A stretch of DNA of 36,029 nucleotides from assembly GCA_016196125.1 (NCBI GenBank), contig JACPYG010000017.1:1-36029 (forward strand). Reading direction: 5' to 3'. Under the pieces are notes generated by a model that saw nothing but the letters and a program-made list of their open reading frames with translations, was not told the DNA's origin and did not search any database. This document shows positions 18,218 to 24,330 of the stretch, one piece after another. This DNA is from Candidatus Staskawiczbacteria bacterium (lineage in GTDB: Bacteria; Patescibacteriota; Minisyncoccia; Minisyncoccales; Staskawiczbacteraceae). A program made the position numbers and the translations under genes. Position 1 is the stretch's first letter, and each line of letters opens with the position of its first letter.

Positions 18218-19822
18218 TTACATTTTTTCGGGAGCTGATATGCCCATTAGATTTAATGTGTTTTTGAGAACTATTTTTGTCGCTAAAACCAAATTTAATC
18301 TTGCCTGGCTTAATTCTTTATCTTCGGTTATAACTTGGCAACTCTCATAAAAACTGTGAAAAGCATCGGCAAGTTCTGTTGAGTATTGCGGCATTCTTTG
18401 AACCTGATAATCTCTGGCGGTATCTTCAATAACTTCTAAAAATATTACAAACTGCCTGATTAAATTTAATTCACTCGGTTCGCTTAACGCTTCATAATTT
18501 ATTTTTGATTTAATTTTTGCCTTGCCCGCAGACTTATGGCCGAATGATTTTTTAATAATACTGCAAATTCTTGCATAAGCATATTGAACTTTAAAAACCG
18601 GATTTTTATCTGATTTTTCTTTGGCTAAATCCAAATTAAAATTAAAATGGGTGTTTGAGCCCCGCGTTAAAAAGAAAAATCTGGCAACATCCAACCCGAC
18701 TTCATTAATTAATTCATCAATTGTTATATAAATACCTGTTCTTTTCGACATCCTGACTTCTTTGCCTTTTTCAAACAACTTCACTAACTGCACCACAATA
18801 TCATTAACGCTTTCTTTTTTATAACCTAACGCATAAGCCCCGGCCTTTAATCTGGCCACATAACCATAATGATCCGCTCCTAAAAGTATGATCAAATGAT
18901 TAAATCCTCTTTTGAATTTATTTCTTAAATAAGCCATATCCGAAGCAAAATATGTCTTAATCCCATCTTCCCTAATTAGCACTCTGTCTTTGTCGTCTCC
19001 AAGGTCGCGAGACTTAAACCATAAAGCCCCTTCACTTTTATAGGTAAATCCTTTTTTGGAAAGTTCCTCTATTACTTTATCCACTTCTTTGTTTTTATAT
19101 AAACTTTTTTCTGAAAACCAAAAATCAAATTTTATTCCCATTTTTTTTACCGATGGTTTTATCATTTTATCTAAAATTATTTTTGAGGCTCTTTCTCCAA
19201 CTTTTTCAAAATTATTTCCTTTAATTTTTTTTCTTAATTCAATAATATATTCTCCTTTGTAAAGAGCATGTTCGTTTCCGATAACAGAATGGCCAAGTTT
19301 ATTTATTTGATTTCCAATATCATTGATATAATATTCCCTTTTTACCTTATATCCGGCCTTTGCGAGAACATTAGCCAAAACATCCCCGCAAAAACCGCCT
19401 CTCCCATTGCCTAAAGTCAAGGGTCCCGTTGGATTAGCTGAAATAAACTCAACATTAACTTTTTCATTTTTTCCGATTTTCAAGTTTCCGAAATTATTTT
19501 TTTTCTTTAAAATAACCGGTAATTGTTTTCTAAAATAATCGTCTGAAATAAAAAAATTAACAAATCCTCCAATTATTTCAACTTTTTGAATAATGGATTT
19601 TTCATTTTCAATTTCAGATTTCAAAAGCATTGCCGCCTCAACGGGATTTTTAGCTATATTCTTGCTTATTAAAAAAGAAATGTTGGTTGAATAGTCACCC
19701 CTAAGTTTTTCTCTCGGGTGTTCAATTAAAATTTTAGGGATTGAAAACGCGCTCAATTCCCCTTTTTTTTGGAGGTTTTTAATCGCATTTTCAATTATTG
19801 TTTCCAGTTCTTCTTTTATCAT
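18218..19822 (-). CDS. argS: Arginyl-tRNA synthetase
   Basis: 534-aa class I synthetase. An N-terminal Add-1-type domain is followed by the modified HIGH block NPTGPLTLGNGRGG (about residue 130). The KMSKS-like VRMSKRTG is near residue 355, and the DALR anticodon domain includes VQYAYARICSII. The HIGH histidines are replaced by LGNG, seen in part of the ArgRS family. The start codon overlaps the UMP kinase stop by 4 nt. Confidence 0.96.
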   Translation of the reverse strand: MIKEELETIIENAIKNLQKKGELSAFSIPKILIEHPREKLRGDYSTNISFLISKNIAKNPVEAAMLLKSEIENEKSIIQKVEIIGGFVNFFISDDYFRKQLPVILKKKNNFGNLKIGKNEKVNVEFISANPTGPLTLGNGRGGFCGDVLANVLAKAGYKVKREYYINDIGNQINKLGHSVIGNEHALYKGEYIIELRKKIKGNNFEKVGERASKIILDKMIKPSVKKMGIKFDFWFSEKSLYKNKEVDKVIEELSKKGFTYKSEGALWFKSRDLGDDKDRVLIREDGIKTYFASDMAYLRNKFKRGFNHLIILLGADHYGYVARLKAGAYALGYKKESVNDIVVQLVKLFEKGKEVRMSKRTGIYITIDELINEVGLDVARFFFLTRGSNTHFNFNLDLAKEKSDKNPVFKVQYAYARICSIIKKSFGHKSAGKAKIKSKINYEALSEPSELNLIRQFVIFLEVIEDTARDYQVQRMPQYSTELADAFHSFYESCQVITEDKELSQARLNLVLATKIVLKNTLNLMGISAPEKM

Positions 19823-20517
19823 TTTATCGTAGTGCCAATAAATGATTTATTGTTTAAGAAATCCTCCAACCTTTCTAAATTCCTGCCATTGATTATAACT
19901 ACTTTTATTTTTAACACATCGGCCATTTTTGATGCTCTCGGGTCAAAAGGCATTGAAAGACCGGGGCTCCATTTATCCCCGACAATTTTTCTGAAATCTT
20001 TCCAGCTTATTTCCTTTAAAGCTCTGGCATTTTTAAAATCTTGCTGGGTCTTTGCCTGCCTGCCGGCAGGCAGTTCGTAAACATAATCAATATTAGTCAG
20101 GTTAATTATGGTTTTAACTCCCATATTTTTTGCCAGCGCAATTGAGCAATAATCAGTTGACCAGCCGGGCTTCCATCCGGCAGCCACCACGATATCTTTT
20201 CTGGTGCTTATTTTTTTTGTTGGATTGGTGATAATTTCAGGATAAGCTATTTCTTCAAAGACCTGCTTTAAAACCCTGGCATTTAGCCTTGAAACGTCTA
20301 TGCCAATTATGTCTCTTTCTTTATTGTCTGCCCCGAATTCTAAAAGCGCTTTTTGGTAATTTCTGCAGATTTTTCCGCCTCCGACGAAAATAAAAAATCT
20401 CTTATTTGAAAGATATTTTTGCAGGCAATGCTTAAAATTCTTCAAAAAACCCGCATCAATTTCATTTGGCGCCACCAAAGACCCGCCCAGAGATATAATA
20501 ACAGTTTCTCGATACAT
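19819..20517 (-). CDS. pyrH: Archaeal-type UMP kinase
   Basis: 232 aa of the amino-acid-kinase fold. ISLGGSLV at the N-terminus binds phosphate, VGGGKICRNYQ follows, then AAGWKPGWSTDYCS and the C-terminal WSPGLSMPFDPRAS, which are diagnostic of the archaeal-type UMP kinases rather than the longer hexameric bacterial PyrH. It makes UDP from UMP and ATP. An insertion LPAGRQA is encoded by a perfect 18-bp palindrome. The -10-like TAGAAT (minus, 20524-20529) lies only about 7 nt before the ATG, so the mRNA may be leaderless. Confidence 0.9.
   Translation of the reverse strand: MYRETVIISLGGSLVAPNEIDAGFLKNFKHCLQKYLSNKRFFIFVGGGKICRNYQKALLEFGADNKERDIIGIDVSRLNARVLKQVFEEIAYPEIITNPTKKISTRKDIVVAAGWKPGWSTDYCSIALAKNMGVKTIINLTNIDYVYELPAGRQAKTQQDFKNARALKEISWKDFRKIVGDKWSPGLSMPFDPRASKMADVLKIKVVIINGRNLERLEDFLNNKSFIGTTIK
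20056..20073. repeat. Perfect 18-bp palindrome in frame in pyrH
   Basis: CTGCCTGCCGGCAGGCAG is its own reverse complement and encodes LPAGRQA, between the conserved NIDYVYE strand and the TQQD segment of the kinase. Confidence 0.85.
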
Positions 20518-20560
20518 ATGACTATTCTATCTTATTTTCATTAAAAATTAAAGATACTTA

Positions 20561-20598
20561 AAAAAAAGACCCCCTGCAACAATTATTGTTGAGGGGGT
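20561..20598 (-). terminator. Terminator of the variable-end protein gene
   Basis: ACCCCCT (20569-20575) pairs with AGGGGGT (20592-20598), extended by CAACAA/TTGTTG inside. On the minus strand the stem is followed by eight U residues (20561-20568). It lies about 45 nt beyond the stop of the gene at 20644. Confidence 0.88.
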
Positions 20599-20607
20599 TT
20601 AATTTTG

Positions 20608-20666
20608 CCCGCCTTCGGCGGGACACCTTTGCCAACTCCGTCCCTAACGGGACTCCGTTGGCAAAG
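20608..20666. repeat. Tandem hairpins at the 3' end of the variable-end protein gene
   Basis: Two adjacent palindromes. CCCGCC-TTC-GGCGGG lies at 20608-20622. A 40-nt inverted repeat at 20627-20666 has CTTTGCCAAC/GTTGGCAAAG arms and an inner GTCCC-TAAC-GGGAC stem. The second spans the stop codon (20644-20646) and encodes the last residues (LPTESR). They add to the terminator hairpin, giving three stems in a row. Confidence 0.8.
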
Positions 20667-21360
20667 AAACTACGGAACGGGCACGCAGACCGCCATCGCG
20701 ACGGCCGGAGCGGCCCCAACCAACCCCGAACTCGCCATCGCACCAATGGGCGTTAGGCACATCACCGCCGGAGTCACGAGAGCCCGAACAAAGCGTTGCG
20801 CTTCTGATGTCCAGGTGATTCCCAGTTTCGTCAAAGTACTTTAGCTCGTAGAGCATGCGCTCCATGAGCGTGGTACCATTGACTTGCCGGGTTGCCAGCT
20901 GATCTGCAGAGAGGTTTTTGTTTTCCTCGTCGGCTTCCTGGCGGTCGCGAACCCAAATGGCATAAGTGCCGTTGGCTGGGTCGCGGTCGTTGGTGGCGAC
21001 ATCCTTGTCCAAATCATCCTTGTAGCGCCAGCATTTGAACTGCTTTTGGCAGGCGTCATAGACCCTGTTGAGGGTCAAGCCATTGGCGACAACAATCAGG
21101 CGATCAAAACCGGGCTGATGGTCGGGAACAGCGACATCGCCGATGGTGAGACCGAAGCGCTTCTTGTAGAAGCTGTCCCACTCTTGGAGTTGCCGCTGAG
21201 CCGAAATGTCTGGTCCGTGGACACAAGGACAGAGACCTGCGAGGAACTTTTGGAGTCCTCGGGGGTTCTCAATCCAGTTCTGCATGACTTCGTCTGAAAT
21301 CTCCGGCATGTTCTGCGCCACGGTGGCAATGAACTCTGCGGTCTGTTTGTGATACAACAT
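20644..21360 (-). CDS. CPR-type two-part protein with putative C-type-lectin-like variable C-terminus
   Basis: 238 aa. The N-terminal part (FIATVAQNMPEISDEVMQNW, then IENPRGLQKFL) resembles a conserved N-terminal module I recall from multicopy CPR proteins (not checked). The C-terminal part has LMERMLYELKYFDETG, CSGSRDSGGDVP, WCDGEFGVGW and DGGLRARSVVSL, a Gly/Trp/Asp/Arg-rich pattern like C-type-lectin-fold ends. Codons in the last 40 positions are often NNC or NNT, as in diversity-generating-retroelement target regions. No signal peptide is visible. The gene is distinctly G+C-richer than its neighbours and has its own consensus promoter, structured leader, good AAAGGA ribosome site and terminator. 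The function is unknown. Confidence 0.75.
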   Translation of the reverse strand: MLYHKQTAEFIATVAQNMPEISDEVMQNWIENPRGLQKFLAGLCPCVHGPDISAQRQLQEWDSFYKKRFGLTIGDVAVPDHQPGFDRLIVVANGLTLNRVYDACQKQFKCWRYKDDLDKDVATNDRDPANGTYAIWVRDRQEADEENKNLSADQLATRQVNGTTLMERMLYELKYFDETGNHLDIRSATLCSGSRDSGGDVPNAHWCDGEFGVGWGRSGRRDGGLRARSVVSLPTESR

Positions 21361-21385
21361 GGTGCTTTTTCCTTTCTTTAGGGTT

Positions 21386-21427
21386 TCACCATTCTTGCCT
21401 GACTTCCGAAGTGGCAGTCATAGCCAT
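21386..21427 (-). CDS. Possible 13-codon leader peptide
   Basis: ATG GCT ATG… reads MAMTATSEVRQEW and stops with TGA, 25 nt before the main start codon. AGAGGA precedes the ATG by only 3 nt. Its start codon lies in the 3' arm of the leader hairpin and its ribosome site in the loop. Too short to support alone; it is listed because of the position. Confidence 0.3.
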   Translation of the reverse strand: MAMTATSEVRQEW

Positions 21428-21465
21428 AAATCCTCTAAAATTAAAGGTCTTATGGCTATGACTGC
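21414..21465 (-). promoter_or_regulatory. Long leader hairpin upstream of the variable-end gene
   Basis: GCAGTCATAGCCATAA (21414-21429) and TTATGGCTATGACTGC (21450-21465) form a perfect 16-bp inverted repeat with a 20-nt loop, entirely within the predicted leader between promoter and gene. Confidence 0.75.
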
Positions 21466-21516
21466 TGTCTTTTAAGTAATTTTATGATGTAAAAGGGCTG
21501 TTCTTTACTATATTTG

Positions 21517-21545
21517 ATTGTACACCTATTAAGTGATGTTGTCAA
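21517..21545 (-). promoter_or_regulatory. Consensus promoter of the variable-end gene
   Basis: On the minus strand TTGACA (21540-21545), a 17-nt spacer and TACAAT (21517-21522): the best sigma-70-type promoter in the window. It predicts a leader of roughly 150 nt. Confidence 0.75.
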
Positions 21546-21547
21546 GA

Positions 21548-21576
21548 GTTTACATAGATTCGGTATAAATGTAAAC
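21548..21576 (+). promoter_or_regulatory. smpB promoter region with symmetric repeat
   Basis: GTTTACAT (21548-21555) and ATGTAAAC (21569-21576) flank a TATAAA -10 candidate (21564-21569), 15 nt before the smpB ATG. The symmetry around the -10 could be an operator. The -35 is unclear. Confidence 0.4.
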
Positions 21577-21583
21577 TAAATCC

Positions 21584-22027
21584 ATGCAGATATTATCGGA
21601 GAATAAAAAAGCCTATTACGACTATGAAATACTCGAAAAATTCGAGGCGGGTTTGGTTTTGCAGGGCCAAGAAGTAAAATCAATAAAGGGAGGACACATC
21701 AGCTTGACCGGGTCTTATATTGTTTTTAGGCAAGAAGAGCCGTATTTAATTGGAGCTAAAATACCCGCTTGGCAGCCCAAAAATGCGCCCGAGGACTATA
21801 ATCCCGAAAGGTTAAGAAAGCTCCTTTTGAATGAAAAAGAGATAAACAGGCTTTTGGGTAAGTCAAATGAAAGAGGGTTTTCCATAATACCCTTGAAAGT
21901 TTATACAAAAAATGGTAGAGTGAAACTTGAATTCGGTATAGCAAGAGGAAAGAAAAAATACGACAAAAAAGAAAAGATTAAAAAAAGAGAGGCAGACAGA
22001 GAAATAAACAGAGCGTTGAGTTTGTAA
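21584..22027 (+). CDS. smpB: SsrA-binding protein SmpB
   Basis: 147 aa, normal length. The beta-barrel core shows AYYDYEILEKFEAGLVLQG and EVKSIKGGHISLTGSYI, then KVYTKNGRVKLEFGIARGKK, and a basic C-terminal tail that enters the mRNA channel. SmpB binds the tRNA-like part of tmRNA and delivers it to stalled ribosomes. The tmRNA gene begins 6 nt after the stop codon, so protein and RNA partner are adjacent and probably on one transcript. Confidence 0.97.
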   Translation: MQILSENKKAYYDYEILEKFEAGLVLQGQEVKSIKGGHISLTGSYIVFRQEEPYLIGAKIPAWQPKNAPEDYNPERLRKLLLNEKEINRLLGKSNERGFSIIPLKVYTKNGRVKLEFGIARGKKKYDKKEKIKKREADREINRALSL

Positions 22028-22033
22028 AGTTTT

Positions 22034-22383
22034 GGGAGTGATTGTATCGACAGGTGTTCTTTTTTAAAATAAGCAAATTCAGTATTCTGAAACCTGATAA
22101 AACTTTCAGAAAAAACATAATTGCCAATTTTTCAAATAGGCAACCAGCGTTAGCATACGCTTAATGCTGCATCTTTATCATTGACTCCTAATAAATGAAT
22201 GAAGGTGTTATATTATTAGGATAGGCGGTTTTATTCCTCGGGAAACTGCCGAGATTTACGAGGATTAGGATATTAAGTTTTTGTCTGTTTCTTATTTAAT
22301 ATCTGAAATACAAAATAGACTAAATTTGTAGAATTATTTTAAAAAAACTTCTGGACGCGAGTTCAAACTCGCCACTTCCACTA
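22034..22383 (+). ncRNA. ssrA: Transfer-messenger RNA (tmRNA)
   Basis: The 5' end GGGAGTG (22034-22040) pairs with CACTTCC (22373-22379) as acceptor stem, and the 5' region has the tmRNA-like ATCGACA. The 3' end has GGACGCGAGTTCAAACTCGC, the T-arm block seen in tmRNAs. Upstream of the tag a pseudoknot-like TTCAG/CTGAA stem and an A-rich run precede GCC at 22123. From there the tag frame reads ANFSNRQPALAYA and stops with TAA at 22162-22164, inside a hairpin loop (AGCAT…ATGCT), as in other tmRNAs. The T loop seems one nucleotide short. The 3' end reads ACTA rather than ACCA, so CCA is probably added after processing. About 350 nt, normal length. Confidence 0.93.
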
Positions 22384-22401
22384 ATAAAAGCATTAAAAAA
22401 T

Positions 22402-22911
22402 TTGCAGAATAGAATACCAATAAATAATTTCATACGGGCAAAAGAAGTAAGAGTTATCGATGAAAAAGGCGGGCAGTTGGGCGTTATGAACATTTTTTCG
22501 GCTATTGATTTGGCTAAAGAACGCGGTTTGGATTTAATTCAGGTTACGGAAAAAGTTGAACCGCCAGTTTGCAGAATTGGCAACTATGGCAAATATTTAT
22601 ATTCTTTAAAGAAAAAAGATAAAAAAATAAACGTAAAAACAAAAACAGAATTAAAGGAAATAAGAATAGGGTTCAATATATCTCCCCATGACCTGGAAAC
22701 AAAAGCAAAACAGGCAGAAAAATTTTTAAAAGAAGGAAATAAAGTAAAAGTGGGGATGATGCTAAGGGGAAGAGAAAAAGCAATGGGAGATTATGCGAAG
22801 AAAAAAGTTATATCATTTTTGGAAATTTTAAACTCGCTTATACCCATTAAAGTTGAAAGGGAATTAAAAAGAGAGCCAAGGGGATTTACTGCCATTATTT
22901 CAAAAGAATAA
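22402..22911 (+). CDS. infC: Translation initiation factor IF-3
   Basis: 169 aa. The N-domain has NNFIRAKEVRVIDEKGGQLG, the linker is Lys-rich, and the C-domain has KEIRIGFNISPHDLETK and VGMMLRGREKAM. IF-3 keeps subunits apart and checks the initiator codon. No ATG or Shine-Dalgarno fits the N-terminus; TTG at 22402-22404 is the best start. A non-AUG start is familiar for infC, where it permits IF-3 to repress itself. The start lies only 18 nt after the tmRNA 3' end, so tmRNA maturation would leave a very short infC leader. Confidence 0.94.
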   Translation: MQNRIPINNFIRAKEVRVIDEKGGQLGVMNIFSAIDLAKERGLDLIQVTEKVEPPVCRIGNYGKYLYSLKKKDKKINVKTKTELKEIRIGFNISPHDLETKAKQAEKFLKEGNKVKVGMMLRGREKAMGDYAKKKVISFLEILNSLIPIKVERELKREPRGFTAIISKE

Positions 22912-22919
22912 AAACATGA

Positions 22920-23017
22920 ACCCTTCACCCCAAAAAAGTGAAGGCAGTTAAAAAATATTAAATTAATACCAGCGAATTAAAATCTTTATAAATTATAAAT
23001 TCGTGTGGGTGAAGGGT
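22920..23017 (+). promoter_or_regulatory. Candidate RNA switch controlling rpmI-rplT
   Basis: ACCCTTCACCC (22920-22930) can pair over 75 nt with GGGTGAAGGGT (23007-23017), an 11-bp helix that covers the rpmI ribosome site and most of its GTG start. The left strand can instead form a local 7-bp hairpin, CCTTCAC (22922-22928) with GTGAAGG (22938-22944). The two helices exclude each other. An inner hairpin CGAATT/AATTCG (22973-22978, 22998-23003) lies between. By position it parallels the known L20-controlled leaders of this operon in other bacteria. Confidence 0.6.
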
Positions 23018-23207
23018 GAACAAAACAAAAAAGGCGCTAACAAAGCGTTTTAAAATAACAAAAACAGGCAAAATATTAAGGAGACTTACAGGTCTTAACC
23101 ACTATCAAGCCAAAAAATCCGGACAAAGAAAAAGAAAAGGCCGCAAATGGGTTGCGATTTCAAAATCAGAAACCAAAAAAATTAAGAGATTTTTACATAA
23201 TATTTAA
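23016..23207 (+). CDS. rpmI: 50S ribosomal protein L35
   Basis: 63 aa, starting MNKTKKALTKRFKITKTGKI and containing RLTGLNHYQAKKSGQRKRK, the L35 pattern; basic throughout. It starts with GTG at 23016-23018. The start region is inside one arm of a long-range inverted repeat. Order infC-rpmI-rplT is the classic bacterial operon. Confidence 0.96.
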   Translation: MNKTKKALTKRFKITKTGKILRRLTGLNHYQAKKSGQRKRKGRKWVAISKSETKKIKRFLHNI

Positions 23208-23218
23208 CTGGACCTACT

Positions 23219-23360
23219 GATTAAAGTTTTCCGTTATGAAATGTTAAGATTTCAAAGCGAAAATTTGGAAGAGCGAGAAGGTTTATATAAAATATAAGCC
23301 GACGAGCTATTACAAATTTGCAACTGAAATATTAATATTGCAATAGGAAAATCTTTAGTC
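23219..23360 (+). ncRNA. Structured RNA element in the rpmI-rplT spacer
   Basis: The 167-nt spacer folds into nested helices by eye. P1: GATTAAAGTTTTCC (23219-23232) with GGAAAATCTTTAGTC (23346-23360), one bulge and one G-U. P2: TGAAAT/ATTTCA (23237-23242, 23249-23254). P3: GCGAAAATTTG (23257-23267) with CAAATTTGC (23313-23321), two-nt bulge. P4: GGTTTATAT/ATATAAGCC (23280-23288, 23292-23300) with an AAA loop. P1 ends directly against the AGGAGGG ribosome site (23361-23367) of rplT. Probably a cis-regulatory element, possibly an L20 site; not a known family that I recognise. Confidence 0.6.
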
Positions 23361-23374
23361 AGGAGGGCTACTAT

Positions 23375-23725
23375 ATGCCAAGAGTAAAAAGAGGAAAATC
23401 GGCCAACAAGCGCAGAAAGGCTTTATTAAAACATGCCAAAGGTTTTAAGTTGGGCAGGAAGTCTAAATATAAACTGGCAAAAGATGCTTTAAGGCATGCC
23501 TGGACTTATTCATACCGCGACAGAAAAGTTAAAAAGAGAGATTTCAGGCAACTTTGGCAGGTTCAAATTAATGCATTGGCCCGTAAAATGGGAATCAATT
23601 ATAGCCGTTTGGTTCACGGATTAAAAGTAAAAAAAATTGAACTTGATAGAAAGATTTTATCCACTCTGGCAAAAGATTATCCCGATATTTTTGAAAAAAT
23701 CGTGGAAGAAGTAAAGCAAAAATAA
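23375..23725 (+). CDS. rplT: 50S ribosomal protein L20
   Basis: 116 aa, full length. It begins MPRVKRGKSANKRRKALLKH, followed by AKGFKLGRKSKYKLA and the globular domain with INALARKMGINYSRLVHGLK. L20 is an early 23S rRNA assembly protein and in several bacteria represses its own operon. A strong AGGAGG lies 8 nt before the ATG. A bidirectional terminator follows. Confidence 0.97.
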   Translation: MPRVKRGKSANKRRKALLKHAKGFKLGRKSKYKLAKDALRHAWTYSYRDRKVKKRDFRQLWQVQINALARKMGINYSRLVHGLKVKKIELDRKILSTLAKDYPDIFEKIVEEVKQK

Positions 23726-23727
23726 CA

Positions 23728-23771
23728 AACAAAAAACCGTCCTTCGACCATTCTCGGGACGGTTTTTTGTT
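23728..23771. terminator. Bidirectional terminator between rplT and the Nudix gene
   Basis: AACAAAAAACCGTCC (23728-23742) and GGACGGTTTTTTGTT (23757-23771) form a 15-bp inverted repeat with A and T runs on the outside, usable from both convergent genes. It overlaps the Nudix stop codon by 2 nt. Confidence 0.9.
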
Positions 23772-24249
23772 ACTTTAAAACAAGGCGGTCATTTGCTTGC
23801 CCTAATTTTAACAATAGGTAGTTATGGGCTTTGGTTAAAATATTTTTTGCGTTTTTATAAGTTAATTTTTTTACTGCATCGCCAAATGGCAGCCATATAA
23901 AACCAGTGTGTTCTTTTGAAATTACAACATCTTCCGTATTAGTTTGCGCTAAATAAAAAACAACTAACTTAAAAACCCAGGGAGCCTTTTTCTTTGCTTC
24001 TCCTGAAAGCCCATAGCTTTTCCTGAAAAAATATTTTACATACTCTTTAAATCCGGGAATGATTTTTAAATCTTTTATTCCGGTTTCTTCTTCTATTTCT
24101 CTTTTAACTGTGTCCTCGTTGCTTTCTCCTTCCTCAATATGGCCCTTGGCAAACTCCCAATGCCCTGAATGATAATGCAAAAGCAGATAATGCGGCACAT
24201 TATCTTTTATGCGATATACTACAGCTCCAGCCGATTTTTCTTTTGGCAT
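23770..24249 (-). CDS. Nudix hydrolase (Ap4A hydrolase-like)
   Basis: 159 aa. The Nudix box spans Gly36 to Ile58 (GHIEEGES…REIEEETGI) and has all catalytic residues. The start KEKSAGAVVYR and the HYHSGHWEFAKGH segment resemble bis(5'-nucleosyl)-tetraphosphatases, which cleave Ap4A, a by-product of aminoacyl-tRNA synthetases; the substrate is inferred from similarity only. It is separated from the surface protein gene upstream by a terminator. Confidence 0.9.
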   Translation of the reverse strand: MPKEKSAGAVVYRIKDNVPHYLLLHYHSGHWEFAKGHIEEGESNEDTVKREIEEETGIKDLKIIPGFKEYVKYFFRKSYGLSGEAKKKAPWVFKLVVFYLAQTNTEDVVISKEHTGFIWLPFGDAVKKLTYKNAKNILTKAHNYLLLKLGQANDRLVLK

Positions 24250-24271
24250 TGTTCATTGTATCAATTATTTA

Positions 24272-24314
24272 AAACAAAACCAGCCCTGAGCTTGTCGAAG
24301 GGCTGGTTTTGTTT
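24272..24314 (-). terminator. Terminator of the secreted Ig-like protein gene
   Basis: AAACAAAACCAGCCCT and AGGGCTGGTTTTGTTT arms, with a minus-strand T-rich 3' side. The apex GCCCTGAGCTTGTCGAAGGGC is another copy of the mini-repeat seen in tatD, ileS and polX, so the repeat serves as a terminator stem here. Confidence 0.8.
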
Positions 24315-24330
24315 AGTTAATAAACTTTTA

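Noticed and set aside
20644-21360. Long plus-strand frame at 20884-21297 (137 codons) opposite the variable-end gene.
   Set aside because: It is a G+C-driven shadow; the minus-strand gene has a promoter, ribosome site, recognisable conserved blocks and a terminator.
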